This document shows, piece by piece, positions 42,801-50,499 of a stretch of DNA of 58,292 nt (position 1 is its first letter; every line of letters starts with the position of its first letter). A model generated the notes under the pieces. It saw only the letters and a program-made list of their open reading frames with translations. It had not been told where the DNA came from and did no database searches. Source of the DNA: JAOABV01 sp039801465 (GTDB taxonomy: Bacteria; Hydrothermota; Tepidihabitantia; Tepidihabitantales; CAIPLT01); NCBI GenBank assembly GCA_039801465.1, contig JBDRUT010000012.1:1-58292 (forward strand), read 5' to 3'. A program made the position numbers and the translations under genes.

Positions 42801-43734
42801 AAATATCGCTTACTCCATTTCGGTCATCTTCCCAGACCACTAAATAGTTAACGCCATCAAATGCTAAAGATGGACTTCTTTGGTCATTATCCGCAGTTGT
42901 TATTTCAATTCCAGTTGGGTCTAAAACTGTTCCCACTGGATTTACGCGTGCACCATAGATATCGTAAGAGCCGCCATTGCGATAATCCTGCCAAACTACA
43001 AGATAATTTGAGCCATCATAAGCGGCTCTGGGATACCATTGGTCACCTGTTGCAATTGAAATTGCAATGCCATTTGGGTCTAAAACTATTCCGCTCTTAC
43101 TAACTCTTGCACCATATATATCAAATTCAGCATTACTGCGGTAGTCTTGCCAAACTACTAAATAATTTGTGCCGTCGAATGCTACTGATGGATGAAATTG
43201 CCATTTGTCTGCACTTGAAATAATAATTCCTGCAGGGTCTAAGATTGTGCCATTAGTTGTGACTCGGGCGCCATAAATATCTGAATATTGACCGATACGC
43301 CAGTCAGACCAAACAATCAAATAGTTTGTCCCATCAAATCCGATTACAGGCATCTCCTGTAAATTACAAGCCGGCATATAAACCACACTGGTATCAATTA
43401 AAAATTCATCAAAAGAGTTTTTAGTAATAACATCTTTTGGCTGACTTGATTTTACTGATCTTTTCGTTTCATTAAGTAGGCTTCGGTTGCCCCGTAAGAT
43501 TATCCTTTTTCTTAAATAATCTGATGATATGTACCGGTTGTCTGAATTTAATAAACTGATTCTTTTTTCCGTAACCCGTTTAATTATCTCATTAGCATCA
43601 AATGGTAAATTCTGCCTATCAGTAAATGATTTTTTAGTCTCGTCCGCATAAATGATATTTAGACCGCAAAATAGAAGAATAAGAATTAATGTGAGACTAG
43701 TTTTACTTTTTAGTATAGGAAGTTTTTCCCACAT
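39898..43734 (-). CDS. Giant exported repeat protein with 13 WxDxR repeats, Kelch-type domain and sorting module
   Basis: This 1278-residue protein has an N-terminal hydrophobic signal (TSLTLILILLFCGLNIIYA, ~12-30). From about residue 125 to 800 it carries 13 copies of a ~53-residue unit with core FDGTNYLVVWQDYRNG...DIYGARVSxxGxVLDPxGIxIST. This is probably a beta-propeller or beta-solenoid array. A Kelch-type region (FAFRGNKSNEFYKY...KDGGGMVN..., ~860-1170) and the sorting module (VIPNPVKSIFNIYF...GIYFIRYSDTT) follow. GGAGGGT just before the ATG sets the start, and a TTGACA/TATAAT promoter lies ~110 bp upstream. The last third is paralogous to the 12821-17383 protein. Ligand unknown. Confidence 0.87.
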   Translation of the reverse strand: MWEKLPILKSKTSLTLILILLFCGLNIIYADETKKSFTDRQNLPFDANEIIKRVTEKRISLLNSDNRYISSDYLRKRIILRGNRSLLNETKRSVKSSQPKDVITKNSFDEFLIDTSVVYMPACNLQEMPVIGFDGTNYLIVWSDWRIGQYSDIYGARVTTNGTILDPAGIIISSADKWQFHPSVAFDGTNYLVVWQDYRSNAEFDIYGARVSKSGIVLDPNGIAISIATGDQWYPRAAYDGSNYLVVWQDYRNGGSYDIYGARVNPVGTVLDPTGIEITTADNDQRSPSLAFDGVNYLVVWEDDRNGVSDIYGTRVSQSGVVLDPSGIAISTASNNQWLPKVAFDNTNYFVVWEDYRSGIGSDIYGTRVTTAGVVLDASGIPISTATNDQFYPEIVSGGSNYLVVWTDYRSGSYFDIYGARVSSAGVVLDASGILMSATGFDQYPPSVSFDGTNYFVIWQDNRNSPHYSDIYGTRVSQSGVVLNSQGIAISTAGNDQWTPSAAFDGTNFFIVWEDKRNGINSDIYGARITQTGIILNPAGIPINTVVKWQGRPAVAYDGTNYLVVWVDERNGVADIYGARVSQSGFVLDPNGFAISTAVNCQGEPAIAFDGTNYLVVWEDFRNNPDTSDIYGARVGKNGTVLDPTGIPISTAPKSQWSPKVAFDGTNYFVVWEDDRGDYSDIYGARVNPNGNVLEPDGIIISSAQFWQSSPAIAFNGTEYLVAWQDWRTGVSDVFGTRVDTSGNVLDPDGFQISSSHTVIENLPIAVIFNGTNYIVVWTDERNSTSWDLYGAEVNTSGEVVDSFPVSVQNGDQFAPTFARGLRNQLLLSYTGWTENYQTKKFNTYRTWGKFFGFVLTQATWARRESLPTKVPTKKIKDGGAIVGTDSFVFAFRGNKSNEFYKYIVSADTWILCESLPYGRKPDNPDKINKRQIGKGAKLCWNGDSLIYATRGKGTFEFWQYNILRNTWTPKKFVPTVKGLKGGTSLVYKDGKVYLLAGGQKAGTNNFFVYDCATDNWTSLTSPPLSPDNKVFKDGSCLAVMGNTIYALKGGAKFNYFLAYNINNGTWNHKETIPQKHPMIGKKTKVKDGGGMVNVFNSLYVIKGGGYRDFWKYIPGTPGRWQAMETIPRQHKKSVPKTGGCLAFACDSIYLIKGNNTREFWRYGPVIGKEKEDIEQIPPISQTAITANEQPVVNQFKFDVIPNPVKSIFNIYFTTPSPEKISIKLYDASGRLIQKLVDEFLTAGSYSKKISVKNLAKGIYFIRYSDTTNQKEIKLIVN

Positions 43735-43845
43735 ATACCCTCCAATAAATTAAAATATTTTTTAATAGTTTATCAGAATTGTTTATAGGTTTTATTATCC
43801 GCATAGTGCTTATGGATGATACTGCCCACATTTTTATTTAAAATA

Positions 43846-43874
43846 ATTATAACTGAAATTCAAAAAATTGTCAA
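43846..43874 (-). promoter_or_regulatory. Consensus promoter of the WxDxR repeat protein gene
   Basis: Minus strand: TTGACA (43874-43869), 17-bp spacer, TATAAT (43851-43846). Both hexamers are perfect consensus. The 5' leader would be ~105 nt. Confidence 0.75.
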
Positions 43875-43938
43875 GATATTTGAACATTTTCATTCCTAAT
43901 TAACACAAAATATTAAGACTAACGGAATTAGTAGAAAC

Positions 43939-43956
43939 AATCGGTCTTGACCGATT
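43939..43956. promoter_or_regulatory. Perfect inverted repeat, possible operator
   Basis: AATCGGTC-TT-GACCGATT has 8-bp arms and a 2-bp centre. It lies between the divergent WxDxR gene and the hydroxyacyl-CoA dehydrogenase gene, 85 bp before the latter. The size suits a dimeric repressor site. Confidence 0.45.
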
Positions 43957-44040
43957 ACGATTTTTCGTTATTATATCAGAATAAGAAATTAATTGTTAAA
44001 TATAGTATTTGATACAAATTTTGGATAAATGGAGGACATT

Positions 44041-44889
44041 ATGGAAGTAAAGAAAATTGGTGTGATCGGTGCAGGCACAATGGGTAACGGTATTGCCCAA
44101 ACTTTTGCTACTTATGGTTATGAAGTAGTTATGATTGATGTTGACCAAAAGTTTCTTGATAATGCAATGGCGACAATTAAAAAGAGTCTTGCTAAAATGG
44201 TGGAGAAGGCCAAAATGACACAGGAAAATGCTGATGCCGCAATTGCAAGAATTAAAACTGGAACGGACATAAGTTTAGCCCAAGATTGTCAATTAGTAGT
44301 TGAAGCCGTCGTAGAGAAACTTGATGTGAAAAAAGATGTTTTTAAGAAACTATGTATGCAAAGTCCCCAAGAGACAATTCTGGCATCAAACACTTCAACT
44401 ATTTCAATTACCGAAATTGCTTCAGCAACTCGCCGGGCAGACCGAGTAATCGGTATGCATTTTATGAACCCAGTGCCATTAATGCAATTAGTAGAAGTAG
44501 TTAAAGGATTAGCAACAAGTGATGAGACGACTAATATGATTGTTGAATTATCTAAGAAAATCGGCAAAACACCAGTAGTGGTGAATGATTCGCCGGGATT
44601 TGTTTCTAATCGTATCTTATTACCAATGATTAATGAAGCAATTTATGTTTTACAAGAAGGCATTGCGGATAAAGAAGCAATTGATACGGTTATGAAATTA
44701 GGTATGAATCATCCGATGGGACCGTTGGCTTTAGCCGATTTGATTGGTCTTGATATTTGTCTGGATATTCTGAATGTGCTTTATCGTGATTTAGGTGACC
44801 CGAAATATCGTCCCTGCCCATTACTGAAACGAATGGTTTCTGCAGGTTATCTGGGTAGAAAAACAAAGAAAGGATTTTACACTTATTAA
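44041..44889 (+). CDS. hbd: 3-hydroxybutyryl-CoA dehydrogenase
   Basis: This 282-residue NAD(P)-dependent enzyme interconverts 3-hydroxyacyl-CoA and acetoacetyl-CoA. The Rossmann motif KIGVIGAGTMGNGIAQTFA is at ~4-22, followed by NTSTISITEIA (~115) and GMHFMNPVPLMQLVEVV with the catalytic His (~136). NDSPGFVSNRILLPMINEA (~185) precedes the C-terminal dimer domain (LGMNHPMGPLALADLIGLD; GYLGRKTKKGFYTY). GGAGG at 44031-44035 selects the start at 44041; an ATG at 44029 precedes it. With mce it suggests acyl-CoA (butyrate or fatty acid) metabolism. Confidence 0.94.
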   Translation: MEVKKIGVIGAGTMGNGIAQTFATYGYEVVMIDVDQKFLDNAMATIKKSLAKMVEKAKMTQENADAAIARIKTGTDISLAQDCQLVVEAVVEKLDVKKDVFKKLCMQSPQETILASNTSTISITEIASATRRADRVIGMHFMNPVPLMQLVEVVKGLATSDETTNMIVELSKKIGKTPVVVNDSPGFVSNRILLPMINEAIYVLQEGIADKEAIDTVMKLGMNHPMGPLALADLIGLDICLDILNVLYRDLGDPKYRPCPLLKRMVSAGYLGRKTKKGFYTY

Positions 44890-44969
44890 AGTTAATAAGA
44901 AATCGCAAATCAATATATTGGGTTATAGCAGTTAAATTCTCGGTCTCTATAATTCTTGAGTCAGTTTAA

Positions 44970-45569
44970 TTGAGTGATAGATTTAGAATTCTTAAATTAC
45001 CAAATTTTCGTATCGGACACACAATCTTTTCATATTTACAATTGTCTTCAACGCAAAAAAAAGCAAAAGAATTAGTTAATAATGTGGCAAATGGAACTGT
45101 TGTTGTTTCCCGCATTCAAACCGAGGGAAAGGGTAGAGGCGATGATATTTGGATTTCTGAGATTGGAGGACTCTATTTTTCTATTATTTATGTGACTTTT
45201 TCACTCAATGACCAGATAACAAATTTAACAAAAACACTTGCGGTCGGTGTTAAAACCGCAATTGAAAAAGTTGTATCACCTTTATCCGCAATTGATTTAG
45301 AAATAAAAGGCATAAATGACTTAATCTTAAGTAAAAAGAAACTTGCAGGCATACTTGTGGAAACAGAATCTTTTGTTAAATTTAATGCACAAATGGATAA
45401 GAAACCTAAAGTTTATATTTTGGGAATTGGTATTAATGTAAATCAAATTAGTTTTCCTAAACATCTTAAAGATATTGCGACATCCCTGCTAATAGAGACC
45501 GGATACAGAATATCACGCCTTGAAATACTTAAAAGCGTATGCGAAGAGTTAGATAAATTATTAGAATAA
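44970..45569 (+). CDS. birA: Biotin--protein ligase, catalytic-domain-only
   Basis: This 199-residue enzyme attaches biotin to carboxylase carrier domains. SSTQKKAKELVNNVANGTVVVSRIQTEGKGRGDDIWISEIGGLYFSI contains the biotinyl-AMP loop, here GKGRGDD instead of the usual GRGRRGR. KGINDLILSKKKLAGILVETE replaces the common KWPNDV block, and GIGINVNQ is present. It lacks the N-terminal HTH of repressor-type BirA. The start is uncertain: the frame opens with TTG at 44970, about 16 nt after a TATAAT at 44948-44953. Confidence 0.82.
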   Translation: MSDRFRILKLPNFRIGHTIFSYLQLSSTQKKAKELVNNVANGTVVVSRIQTEGKGRGDDIWISEIGGLYFSIIYVTFSLNDQITNLTKTLAVGVKTAIEKVVSPLSAIDLEIKGINDLILSKKKLAGILVETESFVKFNAQMDKKPKVYILGIGINVNQISFPKHLKDIATSLLIETGYRISRLEILKSVCEELDKLLE

Positions 45570-45650
45570 TACTCCCTTAAATTTTAAATGACAGAATTTC
45601 ATTCCGTTTTGCTGATGTTGAGAATATCTTCGGAAAGCTCAAAAAAATTA

Positions 45651-45678
45651 TTGACATAGTTGATACTATGATTAGAAT
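45651..45678 (+). promoter_or_regulatory. divIVA promoter, predicted leaderless
   Basis: TTGACA (45651-45656), 16-bp spacer, TAGAAT (45673-45678), then 6 nt to the ATG at 45685. Confidence 0.65.
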
Positions 45679-45684
45679 ATTACT

Positions 45685-46146
45685 ATGCCATTAACACCGA
45701 TTGAAATAAAAAACAAAAGTTTCTCTAAAGCTATTGGCGGCTATAATAAAAAAGAAGTAAAAGCCTTTTTAGCAATGGTAAGTAAAGAAATTGAAGATCT
45801 ACGCAATGAGCGGGCAAGTTTAGCACAAAAGGTTGATGAACTGTCAATGCGGATTGCAGGAATTGAAAAGACTGAAGCGTTGTTAAAAGAGACTTTAATG
45901 ACTGCGCAAAAAGCAACTTCGGAAATCAAAGATAATGCTAAAAAAGAAGCGGAGTTGATAATCAGTAAAGCAAAAACCGAAGCGAATAATATCAAACATA
46001 ATCTTGAAGAACAAATCCGGAGGACAGAAAAAATAATTGCTGATTTGCAGATGCAAAAGATTAATCTCATCAGTCAAATCAAATCAATGATTACAAATTT
46101 TACAATGCTGATTGACCAGTTAGAATCAAAGGAGAAAAAATCTTAA
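45685..46146 (+). CDS. divIVA: DivIVA-domain coiled-coil protein
   Basis: This 153-residue protein starts with the DivIVA/GpsB membrane-binding domain (LTPIEIKNKSFSKAIGGYNKKEVKAFLAMVSKEIEDL) and continues as an almost unbroken coiled coil to the C-terminus. DivIVA proteins mark curved membrane at poles and septa; the exact role outside Gram-positives is unclear. It heads a tight plus-strand run, with PNP starting 11 bp later. The promoter predicts a leaderless message. Confidence 0.88.
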   Translation: MPLTPIEIKNKSFSKAIGGYNKKEVKAFLAMVSKEIEDLRNERASLAQKVDELSMRIAGIEKTEALLKETLMTAQKATSEIKDNAKKEAELIISKAKTEANNIKHNLEEQIRRTEKIIADLQMQKINLISQIKSMITNFTMLIDQLESKEKKS

Positions 46147-46157
46147 AATAAAGGTAT

Positions 46158-47009
46158 ATGCCTGCGCAATCTAATATTATTCAGAAAGTTCAAGAAAGCG
46201 TAAATTTTATCCGTAACAAAATTGATTATAAACCAGAAATTGGAATTATCTTAGGAACCGGATTGGGAAAATTAGTATCGGATATAACAATTAAACGAAC
46301 AATTGATTATTCCGAGATACCACATTTCTTAAGACCAACAGTTGAAAGTCATTCCGGACGATTAATTTTTGGCCGATTAAGCGGTAAAAGAATTGTTGCA
46401 ATGCAAGGAAGATTTCACTATTACGAAGGATATGATATGGCTGATATTACTCATCCAGTTCGGGTGATGAAAGAATTAGGTATCAAAATCTTAATCGTTT
46501 CTAATGCCAGTGGCGGACTAAACCCACAATTTGCCGTTAGCGATATAATGGTAATAACCGACCATATTAATTTAATGGGTAATAATCCCTTGCGGGGTGT
46601 TACAGACAGTAAATTAGGACCAAGATTTCCTGATATGTATAATTGTTATGATAACGCATTAATTAAATTAGTTGAAACAGTTGCCTTGAAAGCGAGGATT
46701 AAGATACAAAAAGGTGTTTATGTTGCAGTTCACGGACCGAATTTAGAAACTGCTGCGGAATATCGGTTTCTAAGAATTATTGGCGGTGATGCGGTTGGAA
46801 TGTCGACAGTACCAGAAGTAATCGTTGCCCGGCAAATCGGATTGAAAGTCATCGGATTTTCAGTTATTACTGATATGGGTTTACCGGATGCAATGCAACC
46901 TGTAGAATTTGCCCACGTGTTATCAGCAGCAAATAAAGCCGAACCTAATCTAACTAGACTGATTCGCGAAGTAGTCAGAGCAATCCCACTAAATCTATTT
47001 CGCAAATAA
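46158..47009 (+). CDS. Purine-nucleoside phosphorylase (trimeric, PNP I/punA type)
   Basis: This 283-residue enzyme splits inosine/guanosine with phosphate for purine salvage. It shows the motifs IGIILGTGLGKL (~35), VESHSGRLIFGRLSG (~68), QGRFHYYEGYDM (~90), VSNASGGLNPQF (~118) and VHGPNLETAAEYRFLRIIGGDAVGMSTVPEVIVARQ (~197-232), then ITDMG. All belong to the trimeric PNP family rather than the hexameric DeoD type. Methylthioadenosine phosphorylase is a close relative and less likely. It follows divIVA by 11 bp. Confidence 0.92.
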   Translation: MPAQSNIIQKVQESVNFIRNKIDYKPEIGIILGTGLGKLVSDITIKRTIDYSEIPHFLRPTVESHSGRLIFGRLSGKRIVAMQGRFHYYEGYDMADITHPVRVMKELGIKILIVSNASGGLNPQFAVSDIMVITDHINLMGNNPLRGVTDSKLGPRFPDMYNCYDNALIKLVETVALKARIKIQKGVYVAVHGPNLETAAEYRFLRIIGGDAVGMSTVPEVIVARQIGLKVIGFSVITDMGLPDAMQPVEFAHVLSAANKAEPNLTRLIREVVRAIPLNLFRK

Positions 47010-47204
47010 TCCGAACGAAAAAATTATTATGATTGATGAAGGCATTTATAAGTTATATTAATAAATAACACCTCAATGATACTTAGAGATATTTATAATA
47101 AGAAAGTAGAATGCAAATACTCATTTGTATATTTGGTTAATAACAAAATTAATACATCGCTTCGGAGTATTTGTGTTTGATTTTGTCTTTGAGGTCAATT
47201 GAAA

Positions 47205-47972
47205 GTGAAAATAGAATCTAAACAGTTTTTGCTTTTGATAGTATTGATTCTTGCACTTCTTATCTCGTGTGCAAAGAAAAAAATAGTTAATATTAGTTAT
47301 AATCCGGAAGAAGATTTTAACCGAGCATTAAAGCTATTTGAATCTAAACATTATAATAAAGCAATTGAAATGTTTCAGAATGTATTATTCAATTACCCGG
47401 GCACGAGTTATGCGGGCGATGCACAATTTTATATTGCCAATGCCTATTTTATGAAAAAGAGCTACCGCGATGCAATTTATGAGTTTGAATTTTTTATTAA
47501 AAGTTTTTATGGCAATCAATATTTAGAAGAGGCATACTATAAATTAGCCCTTTGTTATTTTTATTTAGCGCCGACTGTAATTCGCGACCAATCATTTTTA
47601 TATAAAACCTTAGAAATTTTTGAGGAACTCGAAGAGAGATTTCCGGAAACCCAATATGCGGATGAGATACTTAAAATCAAGCGAGAAATTGCCGAACGCT
47701 GGGCGCAGAAGGAGTTTATAATTGGTGAGTTATATTATAAAGCCGGTGAATTTAACTCAGCTGAAGTATATTTTAAGTATCTTCGGGATAATTTTCCATC
47801 AACCAAATGGGCAGAACGAAGCATTTATCTTTTAGGTCAAATCTACGAGAAAAAGGATTCCTTAGATAAAGCAATAAACTTTTATCAAACTTTATTAAAC
47901 TCAACAGAAACCGATACCGCAATAAAAAAATTAGCCCAATTCCGACTTAAACAATTAGGAGTCAATCAATAA
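47205..47972 (+). CDS. BamD-like outer membrane lipoprotein with TPR repeats
   Basis: This 255-residue protein has a lipoprotein signal (FLLLIVLILALLISC, Cys at ~20) and TPR-like repeats: PEEDFNRALKLFESKHYNKAIEMFQNVLFNYPGTSYAGDAQFYIANAYF, then two or more further copies (KAGEFNSAEVYFKYLRDNFPSTKW). This is the YfiO/BamD layout, the lipoprotein partner of BamA in outer-membrane protein assembly. A YbgF/CpoB-like periplasmic role is the alternative. The GTG at 47205 with GAGGT 9 nt upstream is preferred to an in-frame TTG at 47199. Confidence 0.82.
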   Translation: MKIESKQFLLLIVLILALLISCAKKKIVNISYNPEEDFNRALKLFESKHYNKAIEMFQNVLFNYPGTSYAGDAQFYIANAYFMKKSYRDAIYEFEFFIKSFYGNQYLEEAYYKLALCYFYLAPTVIRDQSFLYKTLEIFEELEERFPETQYADEILKIKREIAERWAQKEFIIGELYYKAGEFNSAEVYFKYLRDNFPSTKWAERSIYLLGQIYEKKDSLDKAINFYQTLLNSTETDTAIKKLAQFRLKQLGVNQ

Positions 47973-47977
47973 GCGTA

Positions 47978-48568
47978 ATGTCAATAAAAAGTTATAAAAA
48001 ACTCGGTATTTTTGGAGGTTCATTTAATCCAATTCATTTGGGCCATCTGATAACAGTTGAAGAGGTTAGGGAAAAATTAAAATTAGATAAGGTTTTGTTT
48101 GTACCGACATTTCTACCGCCACATAAACAGAAACTAATTGATTATCACCATCGCCGGACAATGGTTAATTTAGCAATTAAAAACAATCCGTATTTTGAAA
48201 TTTCCGATATCGAAAAAGAGATTCAGGGAACATCGTTTACAATTGAAACTTTAAAACTATTAAAGCAAAAATATCCGCAAGCCCAATTTTATCTGATAAT
48301 TGGTGCTGATGAGTTTTTTTTATTAAACACTTGGCGTGACCCAGATAAATTAACCCAATATGCAACTTTAGTTGTGATGTTGCGGCCACAACAAAAAATA
48401 GATATTAATCGAAAGATGACTAAGACAAAAATTATTAAAGTGACCCAAATTGACATATCAAGTAGTGACATTAGACAAGCAATAAAATTAGGAAGAAGCG
48501 TGAGATATAAAATTAGCGAAAAGGTTTATGACTATATTAAGAAAAATAAACTTTATTTATCTAAGTAG
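47978..48568 (+). CDS. nadD: Nicotinate-nucleotide adenylyltransferase
   Basis: This 196-residue enzyme of NAD synthesis has GIFGGSFNPIHLGHL (the nucleotide-binding HxGH motif) at ~10-24, FVPTFLPPHK at ~43, LIIGADEFFLLNTW at ~108 and the C-terminal ISSSDIRQAIKLGRSVRYKI that binds phosphate (SSxxIR). It starts 5 bp after the BamD-like gene, so it is in the same operon. Confidence 0.95.
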   Translation: MSIKSYKKLGIFGGSFNPIHLGHLITVEEVREKLKLDKVLFVPTFLPPHKQKLIDYHHRRTMVNLAIKNNPYFEISDIEKEIQGTSFTIETLKLLKQKYPQAQFYLIIGADEFFLLNTWRDPDKLTQYATLVVMLRPQQKIDINRKMTKTKIIKVTQIDISSSDIRQAIKLGRSVRYKISEKVYDYIKKNKLYLSK

Positions 48569-48625
48569 ATATATTAAAAATTATACACTCTGTACAACAA
48601 GAGTGATGCGAACTTGGAGGGATAC

Positions 48626-48922
48626 ATGATAAATTATGCATTTGGTCAATCTCAAACACCATCTGGTGGAAACCCGATAATTAGTTTATTACCGATAATA
48701 TTAATTATTGTCATTCTATATTTTTTGATGATTCTGCCACAACAGCGAAGACAAAAGAAACATGCTCAAATGCTGGCAGAACTCAAAAAAGGTGACCGAG
48801 TGGTTCTTTCTAGTGGTATTTACGGAGTTATTACTAATGTTAAGGACAGGACATTTATGGTTAAGATTGCAGAAAATGCTGAGATTGAAATCGAAAAAAC
48901 ATCTGTTGCTTATAAATTATAA
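48626..48922 (+). CDS. yajC: Sec translocase auxiliary subunit YajC
   Basis: This 98-residue protein has one membrane helix (IISLLPIILIIVILYFLMIL, ~17-36) followed by PQQRRQKKHAQMLAELKKGDRVVLSSGIYGVI, the YajC signature. It associates with SecDF. GGAGG at 48616-48620 sets the ATG at 48626; an in-frame TTG at 48614 lies upstream. No secD or secF is in the window. Confidence 0.92.
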   Translation: MINYAFGQSQTPSGGNPIISLLPIILIIVILYFLMILPQQRRQKKHAQMLAELKKGDRVVLSSGIYGVITNVKDRTFMVKIAENAEIEIEKTSVAYKL

Positions 48923-48991
48923 TTTTTGGGATCTATAATTTTTTTCTTAATTATCGTAGTGGCTTAATCTGATTAATAAAATTAATATTAG

Positions 48992-49546
48992 ATGAAAGGC
49001 GAAAATCGCACAATCCGCTTATACGGTGACCCAATTCTAAGAAAAAAAGCGCAGCAAGTAAAAAAGATTGATGATTCAATTAAGAAAATAATCGAGGATC
49101 TGAAAGTAACAATGATAACTCAAGATGGCTTAGGATTAGCCGCTAATCAAATTGGCGAGTTGGTTTCAATATTCTGTTTTAATCCTAACCCAGCCAGTGT
49201 TAACAAGGAAACATTGGCTGGTAGTGATATTGAACCAATAGTTGTTATTAATCCCGAGATAGTAAAACGCGAAGGTAAAGAAGAAAGAGAAGAAGCTTGT
49301 CTATCAATTCCGGGTATTGTTGAGGTTGTGCTTCGGGCATCAGAGGTGCTAATTAGAGGACTAGATGAAAATGGCAAACCGATTCAAATAAAAGGTAAAG
49401 GACTACTGGCTCGAGTATTCCAGCACGAAATCGACCATCTCAACGGTATTCTATTCATTGACCATTTATCGCCAATTCGGCAACAAATGTTAAAGAAACA
49501 ACTTGAGGCAATTAGTCAAATGAATAAATTAGTGTGTGAGAAATAA
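48992..49546 (+). CDS. def: Peptide deformylase
   Basis: This 184-residue metalloenzyme removes the formyl group from nascent proteins. Motif 1 GLGLAANQIG (~47), motif 2 EEACLSIPG (metal-binding Cys, ~100; the usual Gly before Cys is Ala) and motif 3 HEIDHLNG (metal-binding His pair and catalytic Glu, ~148) are present. fmt follows after 8 bp, the standard def-fmt pairing. Confidence 0.95.
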   Translation: MKGENRTIRLYGDPILRKKAQQVKKIDDSIKKIIEDLKVTMITQDGLGLAANQIGELVSIFCFNPNPASVNKETLAGSDIEPIVVINPEIVKREGKEEREEACLSIPGIVEVVLRASEVLIRGLDENGKPIQIKGKGLLARVFQHEIDHLNGILFIDHLSPIRQQMLKKQLEAISQMNKLVCEK

Positions 49547-49554
49547 CGAGGGTT

Positions 49555-50499
49555 ATGAGAGTATTATTCTGGGGAACATCTAAGTTTGGAGTTCGAAGTT
49601 TAGAAATGATTTATCAAAAAGGTTATGAATTAATTGGTGTTGTAACATCACTTGAAAAGCCATCTGGTCGTGGGTTAAAAATGCAACCAAGTCCAATTGA
49701 AATTACCGCAAAAAAATTTAACTTAAGAATTTTTAAGCCTGAAAATCCTAATAGTAATGAATTCTATGAAATCTTGCGTAATGAAAATATTGATATCTGT
49801 GTATTGGTCGCTTATGGATTTATTATCAAACCATTGATATTATCTTTACCAGCCAAAGGATTTGTGAATCTTCATCCATCGCTTTTACCAAAATATCGGG
49901 GTGCCGCGCCAATCCAACGAGCAATAATTCAAGGTGAAAAGAAAACAGGAGTTACTACATTTTTTATGAATGAAAAGATGGATGCCGGTCCAATTATTCT
50001 ACAATCTGAAACAGAAATTGGTATCAATGAAACATATGATGAACTTAGCGCAAGGCTATCTGAATTAGGAGCAGAAATTTTATTGCAGACGCTCAATCTT
50101 ATTAAAGAAAATAAGGTTTCGGTAAGTCTGCAAGATGAAAACCGAGTTACCTATGCACACAAGATAAAAAAAGACGAGTGTCTGATAAACTGGAATTCAG
50201 GCGCTAAAGAACTGCATAATTTAATTCGTGGCCTGTCGTCAGAACCAGGAGCATGGACTTATTTTCGGAATAGAATAGTAAAAATATTAAGAACAGAACT
50301 TGTAACCGATATGGATATGGATTTAACTGGTTGTAGCCCCGGAGAAATTATTCCAAACAAAAAAAGTTTACTAGTTGCAACTAAAGATGGCATTCTTAAA
50401 ATCCTAATGCTAAAAATAGAAGGTGGCAAAATAATTAGTGGTCTTGATTTTATAAATGGTCAAAGAGTTAGACCCAAAGAATCTTTTGGTATAAAATGA
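49555..50499 (+). CDS. fmt: Methionyl-tRNA formyltransferase
   Basis: This 314-residue enzyme formylates initiator Met-tRNA. It has RVLFWGTSKFGVRSLEMI at the N-terminus, VNLHPSLLPKYRGAAPIQRAIIQGEKKTGVTTFFMNEKMDAGPII (~103-147) with the catalytic His, and the C-terminal OB-like domain. It overlaps the next gene by 4 bp (ATGA). Confidence 0.95.
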   Translation: MRVLFWGTSKFGVRSLEMIYQKGYELIGVVTSLEKPSGRGLKMQPSPIEITAKKFNLRIFKPENPNSNEFYEILRNENIDICVLVAYGFIIKPLILSLPAKGFVNLHPSLLPKYRGAAPIQRAIIQGEKKTGVTTFFMNEKMDAGPIILQSETEIGINETYDELSARLSELGAEILLQTLNLIKENKVSVSLQDENRVTYAHKIKKDECLINWNSGAKELHNLIRGLSSEPGAWTYFRNRIVKILRTELVTDMDMDLTGCSPGEIIPNKKSLLVATKDGILKILMLKIEGGKIISGLDFINGQRVRPKESFGIK

